From positions 1-64,000 of the forward strand of contig NW_024470387.1 in assembly GCF_900496995.4 (NCBI RefSeq): a stretch of DNA of 64,000 nucleotides, given 5' to 3'. The position numbers and the translations under genes were made by a program. Below the pieces are notes generated by a model. It was given only the letters and a program-made list of their open reading frames with translations. It had not been told where the DNA came from and made no database searches. Below are positions 42,110 to 52,750 of the stretch, piece by piece (position 1 is the first letter of the stretch; each line of letters begins with the position of its first letter). This DNA is from Aquila chrysaetos chrysaetos (taxonomy: Eukaryota > Chordata > Aves > Accipitriformes > Accipitridae).

Positions 42110-45100
42110 GATGGCAAAGCCCCCCTGCTGGGGGGGGGAAAGGTTCCCCCAGGCCCCCGGCTTGAGCAGCAGGGTGCAGCTGGGAAGGGGTGGGCAGGCT
42201 GTCCTTGGCTGTCCCCGTGCACAGGGGACCCCAGAGACCCCAGACTGCCACAGGGAGACCCCAGACTGCTTTTGCATGTGGGTGCCCATGGCTGGGTACT
42301 GTGAGTGCTTTGAAAACTCGGAGCTGATCTTTAATCCTAAATTTAGGAAGCAGGGCGGGAGCTGAAGGCGCACAGGGTCCCGGCGTGGAGCTGCTGCCAT
42401 GGCACGGGGACGTACCAGGCATGAGCCAGGCCGGTCCTGCCATCGTCCTCTCCTGGCTTCCCCTCGCCAGTGCTGCTGCGGGCGTCTGGTATCCCAGGGA
42501 GGACACCCTCCAAACCCTGCAGCCCGTCCCCCCCAAACCCTTTTATCGGTACACCTCCTACGGGTGAAGCTGATTTTTCCCCCTGCTACACCGGGAAGCA
42601 GAGCTGCAGGCACAGCCCGTGCTGCCAGGAGGGGGTGTGTGCCCCGTCACGGGGCTCTTCTCCTCCCAGTTCAGTGCAGGATGGTTTGAGGTGCAACACC
42701 CAGTTTGGCACTTCCCTGCTGGGTCAGGCTGGGCCTTTTCTGGCTTGAATTTTGCCCTTAGAGGCAGCAACAGGGCACCCCCCCCCCTGCCCCCCCGCTT
42801 CGGCTTCATCTCTTCCCCCTCCTTCCTTTTCTCCCTGGGGAAAAGGATGGGACTGGGACAGACCTTCCCAGCAGCAGCACCCCAAGTCCCGCTTCCTGCT
42901 GGGTTTCCACCTCAAGCCTGTCCCGTTTCTCCTGGGTTTTGCTTTACCCCGGCCTGGGGCGAAGGGAGCCGCTCGCTCGGCAGGCATGCAGCCTGGGCTT
43001 CTCTGTGCACCGTGTGTCCCCAGGGGACCTGAGCGAGAAGTCAGACCTCGGAGTTAATAAATCAGCTCGAGGAATAATCACAAGGCCGTTTCCTAAATTC
43101 CTTCTTCCCCTGCATATGCGTCTGTACAGCTCCTCGGGGACAGTCGGCGGAGCCCGCTTGTCTCTGGGAATTGCCTGTCAGCCGCGTGGTGACATCCTGA
43201 GCGGCGCTAATTGCTCGTTTAATGGGGCTGGTGGCTCCGGAGGAGAGGGACTTCTCCCCTGGTTTGACTTGGGGCTGTGGACGGGGATCCCGCAGGCGGT
43301 GCTCGTGAGGCAGCCCGGTCCCCCCGGGAGCTGGTCGGAAAGCAGCCTCCGGTGGGATGCTCCGCTCCGCCAGCATCAGGGGGGCCGAGGTTCCCGGTCC
43401 TGCTGAAAAAGAGGGCGCAGGCACCCCAAAACTGGGCACTGGGCTGGGGACGGGGACGGGGACGGGGACGGGACGGGATGGGCTCTCAGCTCCCCAGCCC
43501 TGCGTCTGTGGAGCCGGGCTGGCAGCACCCCCGGCTGGGGGGCAAGAGGAGGGAGCTGGATGCAGCCGGAGGGCTGCAGATGTGCCGGTCCTGCCGTAGC
43601 CCGGGGGGGGGCTTTGCAGAGGGACCCCCAAGAGCCCCCACGGCTCCATAGGGGTCCCGGCCATCCTGCTGGGGTGCCAGGGGACAGCCCCATTTTGCCC
43701 TCCCCCTGGTTGGGTGGCACAGGGGGGCTGGAAGACCAGTTCCCCCCCTGCCGTAGGCATCCATCTGCTCGGCATCCAGCTCCTGCCTGCTCCCTCTGCC
43801 CCCCGCTCTGCCTGCAGGCAGCGCGTCCGCGGGGTCTGCACGTCCTCGGCGTGGGACGTGCCGTGGTGCATTGGCAGGAGCAGAGCGAGGAACCCAGGAG
43901 ACTCCGGGAGAGGGTCCAGCCAAATCCCTCGCTGGAGAGATGCCACAGCGAGAGGGGGACATGCAGCTGGCACAGCTGCAAAGCCCCAGTACCAATGGTG
44001 GGGATATCCCCCCCTCCCAGCCCCAAACCTGCTGCCACTGGCCACGCCAGCGGCACTCGCTCTCCTCCGAGGTGCCGAGAGGAGAGGCTGGTGCCGAATT
44101 CCCGAGCATCATTACCGCCTGTGCATCTGGGAGCGTTTAAACGTGCCGACCAGGAGCATCTTCGTGCTCCTGTCGCAGCACCCATGGCCAAAACAGCCGG
44201 AATGGTCTGCAAAGCCTCGTCCTGTGTCAGTTCATCGCTGAGGACGGTTCCTGACTGAGCCCCGGGCTGAGCACCGATCCCTGCCGCCAGTCAGGGCAGG
44301 GGACGGGGGGGCTCCCGGGGATGTGGGCAGCCAGGCTGGGGACACCCCGCTGCTGTACTGGGACATACCTCATCAGCGGGGGGGGACACAAACGCACGGG
44401 GACAGCAGCATCGCCATCGCCGGACCCCGTGCAGCACAGACCCTGGGACAGCACACATGGTCCCGGGCTTTCCCCCCAGGCACCCGTGACCCCACAGGGA
44501 TGGGGAGAAAGGTCCCAGAAAGGGTGGGCAGAGAGGTTTAGTGGGAAACCTGCTGGGGACCAGAGCGGTGGGTGACAGAGGGGACCAGCAAGAGCTGCCC
44601 TCAGTCCCTGTCGCTCTCGTACCCTCCCTTGGTGATCCGCAGATACTCGGCCTGTGCCTCAGTTTCCCCATGGGGCAGCAGGGAGCGCACGGCTCCTGCA
44701 TCCCGCAGGCGGGAAGGACCGGCTTTTGGTGCCGGGGCTCCAGGGAGGAGCTGGGGCTGTCGGCACCGGTGGAGTGACCTCGCGTCCGTGGGACCCCCCC
44801 GGGGACCCCCCGAGCTGTCCTGGGTCCAGCTGTGGCAGGCTGGGAGGGGGGACGTAGCCTGCTCTTGAGGCATTTCCTCGGTGCCTGTGCTCAGCATGCA
44901 GACGGGACCGCCTGTGCCGAGCCGGGGCGATGGGGTGCTCGTGGCGGGGGGGCAGCCGGCCGAGAGAGGGTGAGGGAGGAGGAGCAGCCCCGGGCAGCCC
45001 CGTGCCAGCCCCGGGCACCAGGCGGGAGCATCCCTGCTCAGAGTGGCATGAAATCGCCTCCCCAGCCCCAAACCAGCCCTGCCTTACAACAGCCAGGGTG

Positions 45101-46105
45101 GCACGGAGGCACCCCCAGGCCACGGCACCCTGCATTGGGGCGCAGGGTCCCCTGGGCAAGGAGGTGCTGCTGCTTGGCTTTGGCCTTGGGGAGCAGGGTG
45201 AGACACCTGCCCGAGGCTAGGCTGGGTTAGATTAGATGGGACTAGGTTGGATGAGATCAGATTGGAACTGGAAACGTACCCGGTGGAAGGAAGGAAAGGA
45301 CGGACAGGTGGGTGGGTGGACAGACAGACGGATGGATGGCTGAGTGCAGGGGTGCAGTGGGGTGCGGGTGATCTTCCCGGCAGAGCCCCAGAACCAGGTT
45401 TTCCCCTCCAGCTCCTCGTCAGAAAGCGGGCCGAGTCAGGCTGGACTGGCTGGGCCAGAGGTGGGTGCAGGGGAGGTTTAGGCAAAGCCCGCATGCAGAA
45501 AGAAGCACGGGGTGACAGGTGTCCCTGGAGCATCCTCTCATGCGGCACCACCCGGTTTTGAAGGAATTGTCCACTCTTTGCCATCATTTGTTCTCTGTTT
45601 TGTGCCCTGGTTTGGGTCTGGAGCCTGGAGCGAGAGCTCCCGCCTGGAGCCTGGGCTCCTGCCTGCCGCTGCAAAGCTGATCTTGAATGCCTTGGGGGTT
45701 TTCTGCTCCCTGACGGGCAGAGGGACACTGCCCGAACAGGAGCTGTGCCCAGTCTGGGAAAAGCCCTGGGGATCTCCTGCTGACAGGAGCCGTCTCTGGC
45801 CGTAACTCCCACATCTGCCGGCAGAGCCGGAGTGTTTGGAGGGGATGCGCATGCAGGTCCTCGTGCCGGCCTCATCCTCTTCCTGAAATGCCGTGAAATG
45901 CCGTGACTCTGCCAGGGACCTCGGAGGGAGAGGCTGCCCCTCGGTTATCCACCCGGGGCTTCTCCCTGCCTTCAAGCCTGCCTGGAGCTGCCTGCTGCCG
46001 TCACCGATGGATAAGGGATGGGGACAGACTCCAGCGCGACAGTCCCCGCTCCCTGATGTTATCATATAACGTCACGATATCATGACGACACCTCTTGGTG
46101 TTATT
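42110..46105. other. GC-rich duplicated DNA without a supportable gene (copy B)
   Basis: Near-identical to 22,835-26,830 with scattered substitutions and homopolymer length changes. It includes the GGGGAC run at 43,447-43,480. No gene called, for the same reasons as in copy A. Confidence 0.4.
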
Positions 46106-46110
46106 GCAGG

Positions 46111-46512
46111 ACCTCTCTCCCATTATTTTTCAACAGTCTTGGGAGCCTGGAGAGGTCCTGGCTGGCTGGAAGCTGGCGAACGTTGTCCCGATTTTCAAGA
46201 AGAGTAAGAAGGAAGACCCTGCTAATTACAGCCTGTCGGTCTCACTTCAGTGCCCAGTAAAACGATGGAGAAAGTTATTCTGGGAGTGCTTGAAAACCAC
46301 TTGAGAGACAATGCAGTCGCTGGTCAGAGCCAGCACTGCTTCACACGAGGCAAGTCCCGCTTAACCAACTTAGTTTCCTGTTACGACAAGGTCACCTATC
46401 GAGTTGACCAAAGGAAGGCAGTAGATGTGGGGTTTTTGGATTTTAGCAAAGCTTTTGATACGTCTCTCACAGTATCCTTCTGGACAGAACGTCCAGCACC
46501 CAGCTAGACAAG
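46111..46512 (+). mobile_element. CR1 LINE reverse-transcriptase fragment, copy B
   Basis: Same fragment as 26,836-27,237, with small changes such as FLDFSKAFDT, closer to the CR1 consensus than copy A's WDFSKAFDT. Confidence 0.9.
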
Positions 46513-46521
46513 TCCGTAACA

Positions 46522-47029
46522 CGTTGGTGTGGCAGTACATCCCGCCCCCCCGCCTCCTGCCAGCAGGAAACGAAACTTCTCCAGGAAGGGAGAAGGGGAA
46601 GGAAACCCTGGAGGCCACGGGCTGAAATTGGAACTGGCCAGTGGAGATGCGCCAGGTACACCGAGGTGACCCTCCTAGCCGATAGGATTAAATGACCACC
46701 GGTCAGATTCGACAGGGGTATAAACGGGGTCCCGCCGGAGGACACGTTGGAACCAGCCCTCCTGGGAGCAGCGGGTCTGCAGTCGGGGACTCCCCCTCCA
46801 TCGCCCGAGGTAACTTCTCGAGGGAGAGAGCCCTCAGCTTTTAGGGGAGCGATACGCGCGTTTTGAGCCATCGCTTTCAATCCTGGGGATTCTTAAGTCG
46901 GCCGTGTAGTATTAATTCTCTTTACATCATTGAGCCGGTGGCTTTACAACATGTTACCGGACTTCTAACTAACTTTTGCTGAAGAATAAATCTGAGTTTT
47001 AACACCTGTTGGATTTGGTTAGTCGTGCA
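46522..47029 (+). mobile_element. Solo LTR, family H (copy B)
   Basis: Counterpart of 27,247-27,752; its first base pair TG has become CG, and the right flank reads TCCGTAGCA. Confidence 0.65.
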
Positions 47030-47376
47030 TCCGTAGCAGGGTGTACCTGCCACATGGCTGGGACATGGAGATGGGCTGGGACATGGAGGTGGCCTGGGGA
47101 CGTGGAGATGGACTGGGACGTGCAGATGGACTGGGAACGTGGAGATGGGCTGGGACATGCAGACAGGGGTCAGACCCAGCACAGGAGCCGGCAGGCTGGG
47201 GCATCTCCAGCCCTGGAGACACGTGCTGGTCCTGCACAGGCGCACCCACGGGACACCCCCCCCCCCTCCCATCAGACGCGGACGCCCAGCCACGGGACAC
47301 GACGGCGGGGGACACGCAGCCGGCGCACAGGGAGACACACAGCCAGAACACACACAGCTCATGCCAGCATTCCAGC

Positions 47377-47382
47377 TTTATT
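47377..47382 (-). other. AATAAA polyadenylation signal, minus-strand gene B
   Basis: Same position relative to the ORF as in copy A, about 220 bp downstream of the stop codon. Confidence 0.65.
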
Positions 47383-47601
47383 GGTGGAGCCAGGGCCTCC
47401 GTAGTCCGGCAGCATGGAGTCAGGGGTGGCCGGGCTCAGCGGAGCTGCCCCCCATCCCGCCCCACACGGGACGGGAGGCAAGGAGGGTACGGGGGGGGGC
47501 CCGGCTGTGCGAGGGGACAGCCCTGCAGCCGGCCCAGCATCAAGCCGGGCTCAGCATGGGACCCTCCATCCCGCAGCCCCCCGCCCAGTGCTGGGGTCTG
47601 C

Positions 47602-47781
47602 TCAGCAGCACCCGCTGCGTTTCGCATCCCACCACCGCACCCTGTGCCGGCGGCGGCGTGCCGCGGGCTTGCGTCGCCTCATCCCGTACCGGCGGCGAGG
47701 GCGGCGCAGGATGCCACGCGTGGGGCGGCGGTGGCGGCACCGCATCCTGCCGTGCCCCCCGCTGTAGCTGGGCCGGGCCAT
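47602..47781 (-). CDS. Protamine-like sperm nuclear basic protein (copy B)
   Basis: 59-codon intact ORF, paralogue of 28,269-28,448 of identical length. It begins MARPSYSGGHGRMRCRHRR and ends RWWDAKRSGCC. A canonical minus-strand TATATAAAG lies 70 bp upstream at 47,851-47,858 and AATAAA about 220 bp downstream, so this is the paralogue with the best set of expression signals. Compared with copy A it has 11 amino-acid changes, ten of them in the first 27 residues, with no indel. An extra internal Cys at residue 15 joins the Cys-Cys end. Protamine role is inferred from composition, size and gene context; the family name is not proven. Confidence 0.72.
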   Translation of the reverse strand: MARPSYSGGHGRMRCRHRRPTRGILRRPRRRYGMRRRKPAARRRRHRVRWWDAKRSGCC

Positions 47782-47850
47782 GCTGGCTGACTGGGTTCGA
47801 TGGCCGCCTGGCCCCGCCGGAGTGACATGGGTGCGCGCCCACCGCCCCGC

Positions 47851-47858
47851 TTTATATA
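47851..47858 (-). promoter_or_regulatory. TATA box of minus-strand gene B
   Basis: Minus-strand CCCCTATATAAAGCGGGGCG, 70 bp before the ATG at 47,781. Confidence 0.75.
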
Positions 47859-47862
47859 GGGG

Positions 47863-47978
47863 TGCCGGGTCACCGCCCCGGCGCAGGAGACGCAGGAGGA
47901 GTCCCCGGGCCGGCCGGCGGCGCGGCGCAGCGCGGCGCGGCGCAGCGGGAGAAGGCGGCGCAGGGGCAGAGGTGCTCC
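47863..47978 (+). pseudogene. Truncated exon 1 of plus-strand protamine-like gene (copy B)
   Basis: Counterpart of 28,530-28,645: no ATG, no exon 2, fused to the TATA region and followed by 42-bp repeats. Confidence 0.7.
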
Positions 47979-48047
47979 TTTTGCACCGCTGGCGGCATGT
48001 CCCATGCCACCGCCAGCTCCTTCCCTACTGGCGGCTGCCAGTCCCAT

Positions 48048-48661
48048 TGTCCTAGTTTCAGCTGGGATAGAGTTAACTGTCTTCCTAGTAGCTGGTACGG
48101 TCCTGTGTTTTGAGTTCCGTACGTGAAGAACGTTGATAACACTGATGTTTTCAGTTGTTCCTAAGTAGCGTTTAGACTAAGTCAAGGATTTTTCAGCTCC
48201 TCATGCCCAGCCAGCGAGAAAGCTGGAGGGGCACAAGAAGTGGGCACAGGACACAGCCAGGGCAGCTGACCCAAACTGGCCAACGGGGTATTCCATACCA
48301 TGGGACGTCGCATTTAGCATAGGAACTGGGGAGTGGGGGCGGGGAATCGCCACTCGGGGACTAGCTGGGTGCCGGTCGGCGGGTAGTGATAAATTGCACT
48401 GCGCATCATTTGTACATTCCAATCCTTTTATTGTTGCTGTTGTCATTTTATCAGTGTTATCATTTATTGTTGCTGTTGTCATTTTATCAGTGTTATCATT
48501 ATCATTATCAGTTTCTTCCTTTCTGTTCTATTAAACCGTTCTTATCTCAACCCGTGGGTTTTGCTTCTTTTTCCGATTTTCTCCCCCCATCCCACTGGGT
48601 GGGGGGGAGTGAGTGAGCAGCCGTGTGCTGCTTAGTTGCTGGCTGGGGTTAAACAACGACC
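48048..48661 (+). mobile_element. Solo LTR, ERVL-type (copy B)
   Basis: Same insertion as 28,715-29,291 with the same CCCAT duplication (48,043-48,047; 48,662-48,666). It is 37 bp longer because TTATTGTTGCTGTTGTCATT and adjoining bases are tandemly duplicated at about 48,428-48,500. Confidence 0.9.
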
Positions 48662-48666
48662 CCCAT

Positions 48667-50460
48667 GGTGCCGCCGGCTCCCTGCATACCGGCGGCTTCT
48701 TATCCACACTGCCGCTGGCTCCATCAGTACCGCTGACAGTGTGTCCCATGCCATCGCCACCTCCTTTGCTACAGGCGCCTGCCTGTCCCACGCCAGCACT
48801 GGCTCCTTCAGTACTGTCGGCTTCGTGTCCACGGCGCCGCCGGCTCCTTCGTTACCGGCGGGTGCAGGTCCCACGCCGCCGCTGGCTCCTTCGGTCCCAC
48901 TGGGTGCAGATCCCACGCCGCCGCTGGCTTCCTTCGGATCCCACTGGGTGCAGATCCCACGCCGCCGCTGGCTCCTTCTGTACCTGGTAGGCAGAAGGTC
49001 CCACGCCGCTGCCGGTCCTTCGGTACCGGTGGGTGCATGTCCCACGCCACCGCCGACTCCTTCGGTACCGGCGGCAGCGGGTCCCACGCCGCCACCGTCT
49101 CCTTCAATACTGGCAGGCCAGTCAGGTCCCACGCCACCACCGGCTCCTTCGTACCGGTGGGGCAGCCCACATCGCCACCGGCTCCTTCGTAACCGGCGCA
49201 GCAGGGTCCCCCGCCACCGGCTCCTTGTAGCGGCGGCAGCAGGTCCCACGCCGCCACCGGTCCTTCGGTACGCGGGGCAGCAGGTCCCAGCCGCCACCGG
49301 CTCCTTCGTAGCGGCGGCAGCAGGTCCCACGCCACCACCGGGCTCCTTCATACTGCGGCAGCAGTCCCACGCCACCACCGGCTCCTTCGTACGCGGCAGC
49401 AGGTTCCACGCCACCACCGCTCCTTCGGTAGCGGCGGCACAGGTCCCACCCACCACCGGCTCCTTCAATCTGGCGGCAGCAGTCCCACGCCACCACCGGC
49501 TCCTTCTTGCGGCGGCAGCAGGTCCCACTCCACCACCGGCCCTTCGGTAGCGGCGGCAGCAGGTCCCACTCCGCCACCGGCTCCTTCGTAGCGGCGGCAG
49601 CAGGTCCCACGCCGCACCGGCTCCTTCGGTAGCGCGCAGTCAGTTCCCACGCCGCCACGGCTCCTCGTAGCGGCGCAGCAGGTCCCACGCCACCACCGGC
49701 TCCTTCGGTAGCGGCGCAGCAGTTCCCACGCCACCCCGCTCCTTCATACTGGCGGCAGCAGGTCCCACGCACCCAGCGCTCCTTCGGTAGCGGCGGCAGC
49801 AGGTCCCACGCCACCACGGCTCCTTCGGTAGGCGGCGCAGCAGGTCCCACGCCGCCACCGGCTCCTTCGGTACGGGCGGCAGCAGTCCACGCCGCCACCG
49901 CTCCTTCGGTAGCGGCGGCAGCAGGTCCCACGCCGCCACCGGCTCCTTCGGTAGCGGGCAGCAGGTCCCACGCCGCCACCGGCTCCTTCGGTAGCGGCGG
50001 CAGCAGGTCCCACGCCGCCACCGGCTCCTTCGGTAGCGGCGGCAGCAGGTCCCACGCCGCCACCGGCTCCTTCGGTAGCGGCGGCAGCAGGTCCCACGCC
50101 GCCACCGGCTCCTTCGGTAGCGGCGGCAGCAGGTCCCACGCCACCACAAACAAAAAAAAAAAAGCTCCCGAGAGGAGGAGAAGAAAAGAAACAAAAACCC
50201 CCCCCAAACAAAAAAAAATACCACAACAAAAGAAAAAAAAAGACAAAAAAAAAAACCCACAATAAAAGGAAACCCACCCCCCGGCTTACTTCGGTAGCGG
50301 TCGGCAGCAGGTCCCACGCCAGCCACCGTCTCTCGGTACAGGCGCAGCAGTCCCCCTCCACCACCGGCTCCTAAATACTGGCGGCAGCAGGTCCCACGCC
50401 ACCACCGGCTCCTTCGATACTGGCAGCAGCGGGTCCCACACCGCCACCGGCTCCTCCGGT
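48667..50460 (-). repeat. Expanded 42-bp minisatellite (copy B)
   Basis: About 40 units against roughly 10 in copy A, degenerate near 48,670-49,100 and nearly perfect at 49,900-50,145, with an A/C-rich break at 50,146-50,283. On the minus strand the good part reads a repeated RRYRRSRWRRGTCC. Many one-base gaps shift the frame between units, so the whole array is not one ORF. It continues into the 3' end of the decayed gene at 50,440-50,587. Confidence 0.85.
50146..50283. repeat. A/C-rich low-complexity insert in the array
   Basis: About 138 bp of poly-A runs mixed with CCCC and a GCTCCCGAGAGGAGGAGAAG core, unlike the flanking repeats and absent from copy A. It may be a simple-sequence expansion, or a consensus or assembly artefact. 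Confidence 0.7.
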
Positions 50461-50587
50461 GCCAGCGGCTGCGTGCCGCGGGTCTGCATCACCTCTTCCC
50501 GTACCAGCGGTGAGGGCGGCTGTGGATGCGACGCGTGGTGCAGCGTCAGCTCCTGCTTCGGCTCCTGCTATGCCTGGACCGGGCCAT
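50440..50587 (-). pseudogene. Decayed minus-strand protamine-like gene, source of the 42-bp repeat
   Basis: ATG at 50,587 reads MARSRHSRSRSRS and then TGA at codon 14; a second TGA follows after WYGKR. Both are consistent with CGA-to-TGA changes. Homology to the intact genes continues through the RPAARSRWHRRSRWR region, whose frame runs straight into the 42-bp repeat motif (CCQYRRSRWWRGTCC). The start resembles classical protamine N-termini more closely than the intact paralogues do. A TATA box lies 72 bp upstream (50,659-50,666). This copy shows how the minisatellite grew out of the gene's 3' coding end. Confidence 0.7.
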
Positions 50588-50658
50588 GCTGGCTCCCTGG
50601 CTTCGGGTGGCCGCCTGCCCCCTGCCGGAGGGCGATGGCTCTGTGCCCACCGCCCCGC

Positions 50659-50666
50659 TTTATATA
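50659..50666 (-). promoter_or_regulatory. TATA box of decayed minus-strand gene
   Basis: Minus-strand TATATAAAGCGGGGCGG, same setting as 47,851-47,858. Confidence 0.7.
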
Positions 50667-50700
50667 GGGGTGCCGGGGCGAGGCCCTTTGTGACACGGGC

Positions 50701-50849
50701 GCGTTGCGAGGCCAACCTCACCGGTGGCATCACAATGTCCCCACGGCGACGCCCGACCGTGCGTGGCCGCGTTGCGAGGCCGCGTTGCGAGGCCAACCTC
50801 ACCGGTGGCATCACAATGTCCCCACGGCGACGCCTGACCGTGCGTGGCC
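50701..50849. promoter_or_regulatory. Two 81-bp promoter repeats (copy B)
   Basis: Counterpart of 29,783-29,930 with few substitutions; first unit starts at 50,701, second at 50,782. Confidence 0.6.
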
Positions 50850-50912
50850 TCCGTGGCTGCCGGCCGGCCCCAGCCCGCAGGAGGAGGGCGGCCGCCCCGC
50901 GTCAGCACCGCC

Positions 50913-51213
50913 ACGTGCCGGCGGGTCCGCCGGTCACCGCCCCGGCACAGGAGACGCAGGAGGAGTCCCCGGGCCGGCCGGCGGCGCAGGCGGCGCAGCG
51001 GGAGGAGGCGGCGCAGGGGCAGAGGTGCCGGCTGCGGTGCCGGCGTCGATGCTGGCGGTGGCGGTGGTGCCGTCTGGCCCCACGGCCGAGGGGTCCCAGC
51101 TCCTGGTCCCCCCGGCCGGGGGTGGGAGCGGTGATGGGCTCAGCATCGCTTCTCCCCCAGGTGTCGAAGCCAGGACCCTCGACTACCGCAGGAGGAAGAG
51201 GAGGGTCCTGTGA
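50913..51213 (+). pseudogene. Two-exon protamine-like gene lacking ATG (copy B)
   Basis: Matches 29,995-30,295 at an offset of 20,918 throughout. Exon 1 (50,913-51,024), the AGAG|GTGCCG donor, the CCCCCAG acceptor and exon 2 (51,161-51,213, ending RRRKRRVL) are all kept, as is ATTAAA at 51,310. The initiator, however, is ACG within CACCGCCACGTG. Without an upstream in-frame AUG near the promoter it is probably silent at the protein level, unless ACG is used as a weak start in its strong context. All else is intact, so the loss may be recent or a consensus error. Confidence 0.65.
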
Positions 51214-51420
51214 GCCTCGCCACAGCTGGGCCTGGGGGACACCCACGGGCGCCGTCGTCACCCGCGCCCGCCGTGGTCCCCCAGACTGCCCTTTAGTGAC
51301 GCCTCCGTCATTAAAGCCCCCGCATTTCCCTCCGCACCATCGCCCTCAGCCTTCCTGGCGCCGCCGACCGCCGGGCCCAGCCCTGCCCCGGCCCCCGGTG
51401 CCCGGCCCCGGCACGGCAGG

Positions 51421-51766
51421 TGACAGCATATTTCCATACATTCCGTATGGTATGTCTAAATCTGTGGATGGTTTTAGTATTTTGTACCAGCCGTGGAAAC
51501 TGGTTTGCTGCCAGGTGACTGTGAAAGTGAGATCTGGCAAATAATTATTAGAAATCTTATACTAACGCTATGACTGAAACAATAGACAAGAGTATAGCAA
51601 GCCATTAACTGGTAATTATTCATGAGTTTTGCAGTTCTTTGCTCTTAGGGCTAGGTGTTCCTGTACGCTAGACGAGAGCAATGCTGAAACGGACCGCATG
51701 TGATTGACGCTGCGTTAAGCTTCCAGGTCAAGGAACAAGGACAGGAATAAGGACTTCAAGGACAGC
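51421..51766 (+). mobile_element. 5' LTR fragment of ERV1 (family A), copy B
   Basis: Counterpart of 30,503-30,860 but cut 14 bp earlier, at AAGGACAGC, where ERV2 integrase sequence begins. Confidence 0.75.
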
Positions 51767-52750
51767 ATCGATCATTTCGCAATAAAGTACATGTGTATTG
51801 GGGTTTATAATGTAGCCAAGGGAATCGTACAAGGGTGCCTAACGTGCCAGAGGATCAATAAGCAGCATCTTAGAGAAAAAGTACAAGGGGGACGGGAATT
51901 GGCACACCGACCATTCGCCAAAATACAGATTGATTTTACTGATCTCCCTAAAGTAGGGCGATATAAACACTTACTTGTATTGGTAGACCACCTCACTCAT
52001 TATGTCGAGGCGTTCCCTACTGCTAGGGCAACTGCCAATACAGTGCTAAAAATACTTTTAGAGCATATCATACCGCGATATGGAAATATTGAAACTATTG
52101 ATTCAGATAGAGGCCCACATTTCGTTTCCAAAGTAGTAAAAGAAGCTCTAGCCCCCTTTGGAACTAAGTGGGAGTTCCATACCCCGTGGCATCCCCAAAG
52201 CTCCGGGAAAGTAGAACGAATGAATGGAGAAATAAAGAAGCAACTAACTAAGTTAATGATAGAAACCAAAATGTCCTGGGTAAAAGGTTTGCCAATTGCT
52301 TTATTAAATATTCGGACTCAGCCCCGAGCAGATACTGGAATTTCTCCCTTTGAAATGTTATATGGCATGCCCTATGATATGGAATGCCCAGCCGATTATC
52401 CTACTTTAGATGAAGATAGCATTAACCCTTATATTGTTCAGATAATGAAAAGGAGGGAGCGATTGCGAAAGAAGGGAATGGTGGTACAGAGGCCACCCTT
52501 AGATATATCCATACATTCGGTGAAGCCAGGTGATATGGTATTAACCAGAGCCTGGAAAGAATCCTCTCTCACTCCTAGGTGGGAGGGGCCCTTTCTTGTT
52601 TTACTTACCACAGAAACTGCTGTCCGAACTGCAGAACGAGGATGGACTCATGCAAGCAGGATCAAAGGACCAATTCAGAGTTCTCACTGGGAGGCGACCA
52701 GAGACCCTGACAGCTTGAAAATCAAGTTCCGAAGAAAAGTGGAGGAGTGA
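51767..52750 (+). CDS. ERV2 integrase, long open frame
   Basis: Open frame through a gammaretroviral-like integrase (319 codons from the ATG at 51,791, frame open from 51,767). The second half of the zinc finger (CLTCQRI) is present. The DDE core shows QIDFTDLP (first Asp), TIDSDRGPHF (second Asp) and SSGKVERMNGE (catalytic Glu). A GPF/L module lies near the end (WEGPFLVLLTT). It joins the viral DNA to host DNA in life. The N-terminal His ligands and all upstream pol and gag are deleted, so it is a 5'-truncated relic with a preserved catalytic domain. The lack of stops over 960 bp contrasts with ERV1 and marks ERV2 as the younger element. It is found only in duplication copy B. Confidence 0.85.
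   Translation: MDHFAIKYMCIGVYNVAKGIVQGCLTCQRINKQHLREKVQGGRELAHRPFAKIQIDFTDLPKVGRYKHLLVLVDHLTHYVEAFPTARATANTVLKILLEHIIPRYGNIETIDSDRGPHFVSKVVKEALAPFGTKWEFHTPWHPQSSGKVERMNGEIKKQLTKLMIETKMSWVKGLPIALLNIRTQPRADTGISPFEMLYGMPYDMECPADYPTLDEDSINPYIVQIMKRRERLRKKGMVVQRPPLDISIHSVKPGDMVLTRAWKESSLTPRWEGPFLVLLTTETAVRTAERGWTHASRIKGPIQSSHWEATRDPDSLKIKFRRKVEE

Noticed and set aside
49122-50246. A 374-codon minus-strand ORF with repeated WDLLPPLPKEPVAA units
   Set aside because: It is another reading frame of the 42-bp minisatellite joined to the poly-Phe reading of the A/C-rich insert.
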